From contig CAJNOI010000015.1 of the NCBI GenBank assembly GCA_905250115.1, forward strand, positions 375,283-439,282: 64,000 nucleotides of DNA, read 5' to 3'. The stretch comes from Adineta steineri (Eukaryota; Rotifera; Eurotatoria; Adinetida; Adinetidae). This document shows positions 11,705 through 23,775 of this stretch, one piece after another. Each line of letters starts with the position of its first letter. Position 1 is the stretch's first letter. The notes beneath the pieces are model-generated. The model saw only the letters and a program-made list of their open reading frames with translations. It was not told the DNA's origin and did no database searches. Both the position numbers and the translations under genes were made by a program.

Positions 11705-14157
11705 TCAAAAATAATCATTGCATGAGCATTGCCCATTGGCGTGAAAATGGTGGATTCGATTTGCATCACGAATAATGATTTCACATTTACGAATCAAAGC
11801 GATTAATTTTATTGCTCGATCTATGGTAAACGAAAGTTAAGAGTCATAGAAATAATGAGATGGTTACTTACGACAATCACCACAAATACGAAGATTTATC
11901 TTCATTTGAATTCGCTTTGTATTTGGATTTGCAACAAAATTCCATGCAATGGCAAGTCTTTCACTATGCCCCCAAAGAACGGTCTCATCAGTTTCATCTT
12001 CATTCAATGTTCGTGTGATCCAACTTGAATCATATTGATAACCATGATCAATAAGTTCTTTTGATATTTTCTTAATTTCAGCATGGATTTCCTCAGTTCG
12101 AGGATGAGATCGATCATGAGCTCGAAATTCCTAAAACGACTTGACATTATTTGTCTAAAATAATAATATTGTAATTATGAACTTACGTAAAATTGTTTAT
12201 TGACTGCAGTACTTGTGAGTCCAATTGTTTTCTTTGCACCTGATTCATTTAATTTAGCTCTAATCTCTGATGCTTTGTCAAATTCACCTAATGATCCATG
12301 AACATTAGCTACAATAATTGCGGCTGATGTTAATCGATCTGTTAATTGAGGAAAAAGTTGCTCCATCCGATCATAAATTTGTTGCGATAAATGAATATTC
12401 TTTAAAATTCTCGCACCTGATAACAATGCCACTAGAACAAATAAATAAAATACTTGATTTCACGTTTTTCTATAGAAATAGTTTTATTTTTTAATTGTGT
12501 GTGTGTGGCCTAAGTGAAAGATAGTCAAGCCTGCACCTACACCCTCAATTAAAACAAATTTCAAAAGAAGATCGATAGTTTTCAGAAGTACTTTAGAAAT
12601 ATTAAAAAGATACTAACTGTACATTTGTGACACAGGTGAATTGAGACGTTCATATTCAAGAATTAATTGTTGTGCTTCATCGAAAAAAGATGCACGACTA
12701 AGACAATCGATCTAATAAAAACATGAAATAAAAATTGTTTGAATTAAAATAAGAGAATATTTGATATACCATAGTCGTATAAATTCTCTCTGTTTTCATC
12801 GGAATGCTAAGAAAAATCGAACGAGCTTGATCAACTAGTCCTGAATGTGAACATGCATTTATAACACAAATACTAGTTGATTCATTGATTAATTCTGATG
12901 GAATTTGATGATAAAGTTTAACTGCTTGAATACCCATTCCATTTAAACCATAACAGTGAACTATTTATCAACAAATAATGATACGTTTAAAAAAATAAAA
13001 CAGACTCATTGCTGCGTATCCAATTTGATCTGGCCGAGGAATTTTTCTGAAAACTTCTTCTGCTTTACTGGCGCATCCAACTTTACCCTAAATAGATTTT
13101 ATAAAGTGAAAAAAAATAAAAAGATCGTTTATTTAAACTTGCCCACATATCGATTAGTGCATTGTGAATTTGATTATCAACAAAAATCGAGGAAGGCATT
13201 TGTTCAGTGATTGATTCAGAAATTGAATAATCACCCATTTGAGATAAAGCTTGAATAACACAAGTATAACTTATAACATTTGGCTCAATACCATTCATTT
13301 TCATTTGATGAAATACATCTAGTGTTTTAAACGGATTTTTAGCTTTATTATATCCATTCATCATTGCTCCATACATCGATAGTACTTTTTTTGTTGATCT
13401 ATCAAACAATAATTGAGCATATTCCATATCACCACATTTTATTAATACATCTAATAAAGAAGTTAAAAGACGAGGATTTGAGTAAAACAATTGTGGAATT
13501 TCTTTAGAAACTCTTTTTGCTAAATTTAATGCTTCTTCAGTTCCCAATTGAGCACAAGTATTAAATAAAAGAATAACAATAACTTCATCCGGCTTATTAA
13601 TCTCATGGAAAAGATCCATCGCTTTATTTGCCTGATTATTTTTAATATAACCTAAGGAGAATAATCTGGTTAAATATGATTCGAAATATGACAATTCTTA
13701 CCTTTCATCATTGCTGCATATATTGATAATGATTTTTTTACTGCTGTGTCGAATATTGATTGAGCAGTTTTCATATTACCACAATTTACTTTAATTATAA
13801 CATTAATAAGAAAAATGAATTCTTTTATTCAAACTTACTATAGAAATGAATTAATGATGCTAATATGTAAGAATCATTATTTATACGTGATGAAATAAGA
13901 TAATGAATACTTGTACCACGTTGAAGATCTCTAAGATGAGTAGATGCTTTTAATGCTTGAGTAATCATCAAACTAGAAAATGACTGAAGCTTGTTTTTCT
14001 TATGTTTATCAAATAGTTGAAGTGCTTTTTCAAATTGTTTGTTATCATTCAATAATTTCATTTTCACACCCAAATCATAATCAGATCGAATAATCATTGA
14101 ACGTCTTATAAAAGTTATTAGAAATGATAAGCGATGCTTTAATAATTGGTTCGACAT
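11705..14157 (-). CDS. DYW-type pentatricopeptide repeat (PPR) protein, probable C-to-U RNA editing factor
   Basis: Nine exons rebuild one frame of 632 residues: 13839-14157, 13702-13788, 13139-13651, 13006-13080, 12770-12960, 12618-12711, 12187-12431, 11872-12130 and 11705-11820. The N-terminus is basic, as expected for an organelle-targeted protein. Residues about 30-420 form a degenerate PPR tract (for example NALIDMWA, NVISYTCVIQALSQMGD, CVINACSHSGLVDQA). The C-terminal domain has HSERLAIA..., then CGDCH, RDANRIHHF, and CSCNDYF. These are the zinc and deaminase-like residues (HxE, CxxC) of plant DYW domains. The last three residues are Asp-Tyr-Phe instead of Asp-Tyr-Trp. In plants this class edits organellar transcripts. 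DYW proteins are known in some protists and bdelloids and are thought to be horizontally acquired. An editing role here is inferred. Confidence 0.9.
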
Positions 14158-14498
14158 TAAACTATTTATCTTCTCAATTACTTCTGTTCAAAATAACCGT
14201 TAAGAAAATATAAAAAATCAAAATATATTCTTGTCTTTGACGTATTAGATATTGTACTGTACCAATCAAAATTATTTCACTTCGATAGTTAATTAATTCA
14301 AATTCGATATCGCTTAAAGAGTAAAACAGAAGATCTAAACTTCGACTATCCCTTCTAAATTTCTTTGAATCATAATCAAAAAGAAATACTTTTGAAACCG
14401 TTAAAAAAATTCATCCATTTTAAGGTGTAATCAGTAGTGTCATCTATTAGTTAGTTAGTTATGTTTCGAAAGTGCTGAAATGATGAAACTTTTCGTTT
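14158..14498. other. 5' flank of the PPR gene
   Basis: AT-rich. No clear core promoter or gene is visible. Confidence 0.4.
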
Positions 14499-15066
14499 AA
14501 TGCAGATTTATGGCTGCGAAAGAGCCTAGATCAAACTAATTTCTTTATATCATCTTTCTGTTCATATAAAAATAACATATGTCCATGAAATTATTTGAGT
14601 AAAAATATAGATTAGGATGAAAAAGAAATTCTTATTATATCAACAATATACACACGTACAGCAAAGTTTCACAATTAATATATTCAATAAAATATAGGCA
14701 AAGAAAATGGACAATTGAATTATGATTCTCAATGTCAATGTAAAATATAAATATGTTTACTATTCAAAAAATATACATATATAAGTAAATTATCACTTTT
14801 TATATAGAAATACAATAGTATTAAAGCAAATGAAAACATCTCTTTGTTGTTATATTTTATTTGAATGATTACTTTTTCTCACCTTTGATATAGAATACTA
14901 GATGTACATCTGTATTGAGATAATATGTTGTAACTCAATAGTACAAAACGGGACAGTTTTACATACGAATTAATTATATTCAGTTGCCAGTAAGAGTTAA
15001 TGGATTAAATGATTGTTCTAATCCAATTTTATATTAATTATATGCATGAAACTAAACAAAAGAAAC
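14499..15066. repeat. 568-bp dispersed repeat, copy 2
   Basis: Direct-orientation partner of 1721-2288, with the same ends and the same length. Differences are scattered substitutions and small indels, as expected for an old duplication. It lacks the G-rich hairpin that follows copy 1. Confidence 0.8.
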
Positions 15067-16574
15067 CTAGATATAACTCAGCAACCTTCACTCATTAATC
15101 ATTTCTATTTTTTAATTATGATTAAAAATAAGCAAATAATGAACTATTACTGTTTATTGCTTGTCTTTTCTTGTGATTACACCAAAGTTTCACCTGATTA
15201 GTTGCGAGCAATGGTGTTACCAAGCACATTAGTTTGAAATTGAACAATATTCAATGTTAATATATTTTCAAAAGGTTTCATCAACTTTTCTTATTTGTTT
15301 TTCAAATGAGAAAATCGGCATTAAGTTTATCAGAAATATGCTAGCAGTAATTATATAGAAAAATAGAAACTACCTAGAAAAGTATTAAAGTAGATTATAC
15401 AGTTTAATTATTTGTACAATATTAATCTATGGTATTGCAATAGTACTTAGGTCTAGGTAGCATCGACTTTACTAAATATTCCTAATGATCGCTATATTAA
15501 TTTTCTCATTTTTCTTAAACATCATAATTCTTTCTTAATTACAATATTTGTTTATATTGTAAAATTTCGCTGAATCAACTATAATTCGTGTTACACATAA
15601 TAAACAAAACTAAAGTCTATGTCATTCATCATGTCTACTATTCGATTGACTCATGAAATGCAAAATATGTGAAACATTTATCTAAAGTTTATCGTGATCA
15701 ATTTTCATTATTGTTTTGATTATAATCTGTGAGGAAACGAGTTTTAATTTTGTAACTTATGATAATATTTGTTTTTATTGATGAAAGTACTATAAGATAA
15801 AAAAGGTCAGTTAGTATTAAAAAACAACAAGTACATTTGTGTAAATGATGTTATAAAAGGATATTGAACATGAACTAGTTTAGTATTCATTTGCGTAATC
15901 CATATAATGATGACGCCATTATACATATTCATGGGTCAAAGCATCATTCTTTAGTTCTTTATGACTATATATGATGATGATTACATGAAGTGCTTTTTAA
16001 ATTCAGTAAATATACTATTGAACTAAATACAAGATATTTTACAGGAGTAAATAAAAAATTTTTTTACTTTTTGGATATAGTAGAAATTTAAAAGAAGAGT
16101 TTAATTAAAATACTTATTCAAAATAACAAATTTGACCTAGATATTACTTGTAAATGAATATACTTTCAAGATACTAGCGCCCACTATCATCTCAAACAGT
16201 GCGACATCGACTTTGTATTTATTTTTTATCAATATTTTTCATCACTATTTAGAGATGGTTATTAAATATTGTTAATCACGTGATGTACAATCATGACTAT
16301 CATCATCATATTTTTCTGTCTTGTGATAGTTGTCAATATTACTTAACTCCTACGACATTCAATATCATTTGATGATAAAAAAAACTCATATATACGACGT
16401 TTAATTTCTAATTATGAATCATATCATAATAGTTTATCAATCATATAATAAATGAAATTGTATCTATTGTTTAAATGTATTGTATTAAAATTCAATCAAA
16501 TTCAAAATTTATTTATTTATAAATTTCAAAATGTGTTGCTAAGGTTATTATTTTTCATTTACATAAAAAAAGAC
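15067..16574. other. Intergenic AT-rich sequence
   Basis: No gene, repeat or RNA is recognised. An in-frame ATG at 16452 could extend the next gene upstream, but an acceptor-like AAAAAAAG just before 16573 argues for a start at 16575. Confidence 0.4.
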
Positions 16575-18265
16575 ATGACAGAAACCAAATCATTTATAGA
16601 TTTACTTAGTACAAATTTGGCTCATGTATTTCATCGATATTTATTTGTTAAAAATAAACAATTTTGTTCTCATCAATTAACAAATTCACGAAAAAAAATT
16701 CGTATTAATATGGATAAATATGGCCATTTATTTAGTTCATGTTTTAATCAAGAATTAAATAATAAAATACAATTAAATGATAATAAATCTCGAGAAAAAA
16801 ATAATGTTTCAAAGAATAACAAGAAGTAAGAAATTTTGAATTAATTATCAGATTTTGTTATGATTCTATTTTAGAAAAATGAATAAAAGCAATAAAAAGA
16901 AGACGAAAATTAAGTAAGTTTATAATAATTCTTAAAGCACATCTGAAATTATATTCAAATAATGAGAAATACAGTATTCATCAAATATTCATTTTATTGG
17001 ATATTTCTTTCAAATGTATATTTAGTAGAAAATGGATGTTATTTAATCATCATTCATAACAAGATTAAATGTATTCTCAGCTATAAAAAGAAAAACGAAG
17101 ACTCTGCACAGTAAACTTAATATATTAGATGAGTGACACATATTCACAGACACTTTCTAATCTAGATTCAGAACTAATATTGATAGAATATATTATCTAT
17201 TAAGACTTACGCAAAATTCAAATCAAAGTAACTGCATATTTTCGTATAGTACACATGAATGGGATTTATCAGTTATAGTCCTTCAGAACACAGGATAAAT
17301 TAGACAGTTTCTCTGTACTATTGACCCAGTATACGAGGTCAAGATAACTATCGAATCGACTATATATTATGATTATTGTTGTTTATGTACATGATGGCAA
17401 GTTGAGCTTTTCTATCACGATAATTTTACATGATAGAAGACTATGGAAAGAAATCAGATTTAAGAATAAGTTATATAATATACAAAGACCAATTAAGTTT
17501 TGTTCGATGATCTTTCTCTATGACTAATATCTTGACAACTATTCTCTATTTTCTAATAAAAAGATACAAATCTGGATATTCTTGAATGTAGTTGTTCTTC
17601 TAAAGATGATAAAAATACGATGAAAAGTATACTTTTATTATAATTAATAGATCTAAGAATACTAGTACACGACGAAAAAGTAAAGAAAAAATATTAAAGA
17701 CGATTAATAAACCGCCATCTGTATCAATTGTAACTAATCAAATTAAGTCACAATTATCTAGAGATTCTATATCTAAAAGAGAAGATCATCAATCATTTGA
17801 GGTAGATAATAACTATTCTTTATATGGTTAGAAAAAGACTAATTCATTTCCATGAATCTTATAGATGAGACATGTGTTATCATCAACTTCATTGACAATA
17901 TCTCAAACATCAAATCCAACACAAGAAACTGATTCGACTTCATATCTATCAAATCAATATCAAGAAAAAATGAAATATTTATACAATATGAAACCAATAG
18001 TAAATAAAAATTCATTAAATGAATTAAATTTAACAAATAATTTTCAACATAAAAAAATGAAACAATATTCCAAAGGATTAAAACCTGAACAACTTTTTCG
18101 TCGTCCGAAAGATTCAAGATCAAAACGACGCAAATGTTGTGGAGGTAAAAAACGAACACTAAACTTGACAATTTTCTATTATATTTTGTTTATTTATATA
18201 AAGTCTATTACGAATTATTTGATGATGCATGGCGTTTACTCGAAGGATGGTTTACAATGGAATAA
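16575..18265 (+). CDS. Basic Lys/Asn/Ser-rich protein, function unknown
   Basis: Five exons join in frame: 16575-16825, 16875-16913, 17651-17801, 17865-18144 and 18204-18265, giving about 260 residues. The product is highly basic and low in complexity, with clusters such as KKKMNKSNKKKTKIK and RRPKDSRSKRRKCCG that could be nuclear localisation signals. It ends in a compact acidic/aromatic tail (YYELFDDAWRLLEGWF). That tail appears only after splicing and reads as real protein, which supports the model. I recognise no domain. The second intron, 16914-17650, is long (737 bp), so an exon could be missing. An alternative start is ATG 16452 in the same frame. Confidence 0.55.
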
Positions 18266-21200
18266 CAATATTTTATTAATGATTCTGTTTAATTACGTAC
18301 AGACTGTAAAGGTTATTTTTTATCTAGACAAAAAAAAGTATTTCTAAACAAATCTTATGTAGGCGTACAGGTAAGGGCAAAGTCCAATGCAAATATGTCG
18401 GCTGATGATAAGTTCTTTTTTTCCTTCGTCATACAAAGAAAAGTAATATAAAAAAAAAATACTACATTTTTCAGTATTAGAATGTAGTAAAAGTTGGTAT
18501 GAATGTAAAAATCTTGTATGCAAATATGCACTGGAGTAAGGTTCTATAGTGTAAATTCCATTCACGAACGTAAGGCGCTAGTGTTTTTTTTATCAGAATG
18601 TATCCATTCTACACTGAAAAATTTCACTATACTTCGTTTTATTATCTTTCGCTTCATCAAATAATGATGACTTGGCCAAAACGAGTAATACAAAAAAGCC
18701 TTGAGTATGTCGTTTTTTTATTCGTTTTATTTTTACATATAGCATATGATATTATTCACTATATTCGCACGTATGGTACGACTTTTTCTGTGAGGACAAA
18801 AGTGACGCCCTATAAATAAAATATAATAAAATCTATATTTATTTCAGAAATACAAAAAAAAAAATATGACAATTTGATTAGCCAGATGTTTTTATAAAAG
18901 ATAATCTTTATTATGTATCTATTTGATTTTTCTTCTCTCTCGCTCTCTCTCTCTGTATTCTATCTCTAATCATGTCTCCAATCAATTGTATACAGAAAGC
19001 AAGATGATAGATGAGGCGATGACGTATAGACGCATATAATGAAGGTGATCACTTTAGACATGATAATGATAATGATAGGTTACTTTGCTTTTTCGTTTTT
19101 TATTTATACAATCTACGTCTATCGTCTACTAAAATAATTGATCATATAGAAATTTTTTTATAATATAAGATGTACTTTTTATCAGTTTTTGTCTTGGTTA
19201 CTTGTCTAAAATTCATGTTACATTCATTCGTTCATCTCTTCGATATCGTATGTGTACGTTTTAAATAGGTAATCCTTCCTTCACCCTAAAAAAAATAGAA
19301 GTAATCACACAATGATGATGTAAGACGTATCGTCATCATATGGTGAAATAACATCCAATTGGATAGTTCCTACGTCATCATTGACGTGGCACGTGTATAT
19401 AATCATCAGACCTTTTTGCTTTTTGTTCTTATTATTTTTTACATTTTGAATATTTATATGTTGTTTTCTTCTTTTAGTTTAATATAATTATTATATAATG
19501 AGGTAAATATTTAATAATAGAAGAAATAAAAAGAAAAATCTACACTATAGTAATATATTTTTTTCTTCTTTCTATTAAGTCTTCATACATAGAGATAGAT
19601 GAATTGGAATGATAAATCACATATGCATGACAACGATTGATTGTATATTTCTATCATGGTTAACATTCAGAAAATGTCACAGTGGCTTTACTCTTTAGAT
19701 AGAACATTAGGTTTTAGATGCTAATGCTTTTCGTATGCTGTCAATTATCAATCTATCAATATGATAGATTTGATTGTAAAACTTTTTCGTAGAAGAACAA
19801 CAACGCCAACATTATTTATCGTTTTCTAAGTAAAGTATTAGTTTCTGAGGAAGTTAAGCGCGTTCATATTTTTGTAAAAAACATTCTTTAGTAAACATTC
19901 TTGTTGTTTTATATTCTAATTATCTTTCTTCTACGTTTCTTTTTCTTCTATATCAAGCACAAATGTCGATTCATCTGAGAACAAACAATGAGTGGAAAGA
20001 ATTCCATTCTTTCTTTTTTTTGCTTTTTCGCCCACATGTATTGTTAATAGATCGTGTAAAGCAACCCCTCTCAGCCCGAATGTTTCCCGATGAGACAAGG
20101 CTGTAACTTGTCTCTTCTTGCTTTTTTCAGTTTTTTTTTCTTTTCTCATTCTCTCTCATCGAATTCTCAATGTCTATACTCGACAAGCAGCTGGTGTGTG
20201 TGGTTTTTGTGAATAAGGGAAAAAGAAGAAAAAGAAAAATAGGAAAGAAGAAAGAAGCATAAGAACAAGCACACGTACACGAGTCGTCGCATTGGTATTA
20301 TTACTTGATTTAGCCGTCGACAGAAACAGCAACAACAACAACAACATTGCTATTTCTTTTTATTTGAATCATTTTCTATTACTTCGTTTTTTTTCCGCTA
20401 TTGAGTTAAATAAGTGATTCGTTTTTTTTTTCTTTCTCTTCATTCCTCACTTTTTTGATAGACGAAAGACCCATAGGTAACAGTAGTAATCATAATAAGG
20501 ACAAAAAGGATGATGATGCTTTCATCTTTAAGTAAATGACTGACTGAATTTATCGTACATGCTTAAGGCAATTGGTTGCATAGCATAGAGAAAAAAGAAA
20601 AATACGTCAATGCACCACTTAAGAATTAAAAAAATAGATGTATTGTTTTTAGTCAGAGCCGTAAGTCGTCGACTAACTAACTGATGTGCAAATATATACA
20701 TGTGCTGGTCATTACTAGTATGTGTATATATAAACGCATTTATAGTAGATATAAAGACTCAATACATTTTTCTCTCTTTATTCTTTTCCTTTTCTTTTGC
20801 GCGCGTAGGGCGTACGCATCTTACGAGAACAAGACCTTGTGTCGTTATGCGTAGCTGACAATAAAATTATCGAACAAAAGGGGTGTATGAATAGATGGAG
20901 AACGGAGAAGGACGTAGGGAAAGAAAAAGGGATGTATGCCATATCCATCTCGTCCATCACATATGTGAGCAAGCAATCGTGGAGGACAAAGCTATTACGC
21001 TATCTATAGAAAGTGGAGGCCAATTGTCCTGATATGATCCGTTTTTTTTGTTCTTACTTATTTCAACAGCTGACACTGGCACCAGCTCACAATCAGAACA
21101 TATCAGATAAGAAAGAGTTTTCAATAATAAAACGTTTATTTTTTTATTTGTATTCGTGATATATATGAATAAAAAAAAAGCGAATAACCTGGATATCGAG

Positions 21201-21433
21201 TTTAATTCTTTCTCTATTTCTCTTCTTCTTTTTCTCTTTCGATTAATAGAGAAAAAGAGAGAGAGATGCACTTAGTGTATGTTAGACCATCGATCCTAGT
21301 GCGATGTGAAGACGAATACGACGACGAGAAGGAGGAGAAGGTCATTTACGTGTATATCTCTTCTTCTAACTGATGGATGATTTTTACTTTTAGATATTTT
21401 TTTTTGTTTATTTCCATTGTGATCACGAGTACT
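18266..21433. other. Long intergenic / 5' flanking region
   Basis: About 3.2 kb without a supportable gene. Visible items are CT-rich microsatellite tracts near 18935-18955, a promoter-like block at 19371-19402, and a CAA-rich run near 20328-20346. Just upstream of 21400 a TTTTACTTTTAG acceptor suggests that the ankyrin gene downstream has a spliced 5' leader. Confidence 0.4.
19371..19402 (+). promoter_or_regulatory. CRE-like palindrome, E-box and TATA-like box
   Basis: TACGTCA, TCAT, TGACGTG, then GCACGTG and TATATAA follow each other within 32 bases. The two ACGT half-sites form an interrupted palindrome suited to bZIP factors. The TATA-like box follows directly. It could be the promoter of the ankyrin gene's 5' leader or of an unannotated transcript. 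Sequence only. Confidence 0.35.
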
Positions 21434-22680
21434 ATGTTGACTGAGAGTAATTATCATCATCATTCTCATCATCATAACGGTGGTCCTGTAATTCCTCAAC
21501 ATCGTACCCATTATGCTCCATATCAATATCCATCTCATACAACAAAATCAATCCAACATCCTCAACACCAACAAGTTCAACAGCAACAACAGCAACAACA
21601 ACAGCAGCAACAACAACAACCGCAACAACAAAGTGAATTACAAATACCTAAATTTGATTTACATCATGCTGTTCGAACAAACGATGTTCAAGGAATAGTT
21701 CTTTTACATAGTCGACTTCGACAACAACCAACAGTAGCTGATACATGTTTACTCGATTCAAATGGTCATACACCACTTTATACAGCTATTGCAAATGGCA
21801 GGCTTGCGATGGTTGATCTTCTTCTTCATCTCGGTCATAATCCTGTAAGTTTGATTATATAAAAAAAATACGCATAGAAAGATTACAAGAACAACAAATG
21901 TAACAGATTGTTTTTCTTTCTCATATGATGATATATTAATCATTGGAAACTTCTAATTATGTGCAGAAAATGAATCATATCGATTTTTTTTTCTCGCAGA
22001 ATAAATGAAGGAAAAGAAATGGGTATTAAGGTTTAATTTATTCAGCGAATCAAAAGAAAAATAATAGATTAGGTAGTTTGACCTTGATATGTTAAGACAG
22101 TTTTTTGATGATTTTATATGATCTGAAAGTTAGATTTCAGATTATTAGATATGAAGGTTTTCAGATAATATTGATCGATTCTTTTTTTATTAGTTCTTAT
22201 AAAGTTTCTTAACAATAACATAATTATTTTAAAAGAAAATAACGAAATTTCTTCGAGAAAGTTAATATTTATATTGAATGTTAAATAGAGATTTATTAGT
22301 ATATATATATTTCATTATAAAATTAATTTTTATTTTAGTACTGCATCTCGGTGGCTCGTGAATCAGCATTAAATGTTGCCATAGGTTATGGTCGCCTCGA
22401 TATCATAGATTATTTATTAACACGTGGTTTTCCCGTTGATTATCCTGGATTTGAAAATAAAACACCATTGGAACGAGCTATTGAATGTAATCAAGGTTCT
22501 GTTGTAGTTAGTTTACTTAAACATGGTACCGATTGGCGTCGTTATGAAGAACGACGTAAAACAGGTGACAAATCACTTGTTGAATGGGCACTTGCACATG
22601 AACATCCTCAAGTATTAGGAGTACTTATCGATTTATATGGCGATGATGAATCTGTATTTAATCAGATTGGTATGATGTAA
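21434..22680 (+). CDS. Ankyrin-repeat protein with His-rich and poly-Gln N-terminus
   Basis: Two exons, 21434-21844 and 22339-22680, join in phase 0 to give about 250 residues. The start at ATG 21434 is preferred because an acceptor lies upstream near 21400; an in-frame ATG at 21377 would add a hydrophobic 19-residue stretch. Residues about 7-35 are His-rich. Residues about 48-65 are a poly-Gln run encoded by mixed CAA and CAG. Three or more ankyrin repeats follow (NGHTPLYTAIANGRLAMVDL, ESALNVAIGYGRLDIIDYLL, TPLERAIECNQGSVVVSLL). The C-terminal part (WALAHEHPQVLGVLIDLYG) looks like a last degenerate repeat. Ankyrin repeats imply protein binding; the partner is unknown. The intron (494 bp) is empty of recognisable features. 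Confidence 0.8.
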
Positions 22681-23775
22681 AAATATTTGTATATAAAAAT
22701 TCTATATATATATATAAAATATATGTGTGTGCGTGTAACAACTAAACCATTTCAGGTATCTATTACTTTTACTTCTGTGTGTTGTAAATTAAGTGAGTGA
22801 GAGAGAGTTGATTTTCCCGGTTTAGTGCCATTAGTTCGTTTCTTGTTACATTTTTTTCGTTTCGTTTCATTGCTTCACAATCAACTGATTCGTTGTTTGT
22901 TTGTTTGTTTGTTTATTTGGTTTATTGTTCGAGTTTTTTCTCTTTTTTTTTGTGCATAACATTAAAGAACAGTCTCATGTCTTTTTTTTCTATGTATGTG
23001 TATATATATTTGTATATCTTCTATTCTCTATATTACAGTACGCGTCATTGTTCCATCTGTGATTATTTCTTGTCTATCCCTCCCCCTACTCTCTCTCTCT
23101 CTCTCCTTAACATATGAATATGTTTTTTTTCTCTTTATGTACATTTGATGATAAAGAAAAAGAAGCAACAACATCGTTTTTCTCGTGTATATATGTATAA
23201 AAACTTCTATGTGACCACTTTTTTTTTGCTTGTATATATAACAGCAAGTATATAGAAACGGGTTCGTTTTTCTGTCTTTTATACCCGATCTGTTTGTTTG
23301 TTTGTTTTCCGAGCATTGTTTTTTTTCTGTACAGTATCTTTATTTCCCGTGTGTGTGTTTTTGTTTATTAGGAAAAAAAAAGCAAACGTGGAAGAGAGAT
23401 GACTTCAATTAAACATTTTCATTTTCTTCTTATTGAACCAATAAGAAACTCAATACAAAAGCAATAGATGTCACTTTTTCAGGAATAAATCAGATGTATT
23501 TATTTGTCATATTCATATGTGATTAAAACAAAACAAAAATAAGAATTAATATTAATTTAGAAAAATATTTTCGTAAAAAAAATCATTTTAAAATATTATT
23601 CTCGGATTAGTTCAATTTCTTGTTGGCCAATAGTAAACAAAGAAGGATCATCAATCGATCATTGTTCATTTGTTCTTTCTCTATCATTACACATACATCG
23701 GTCAATCTATCTCATTGAGACATTTTTGTTCCTTGTTTTTGCCGTAGATAATTTCATTCATTTAAATAAATAATC
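22681..23775. other. Intergenic sequence
   Basis: Pyrimidine-rich, with a CT microsatellite at 23090-23106 and GTTT repeats near 22893-22912 and 23290-23307. No gene supported. It probably includes the 3' UTR of the ankyrin gene. Confidence 0.4.
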
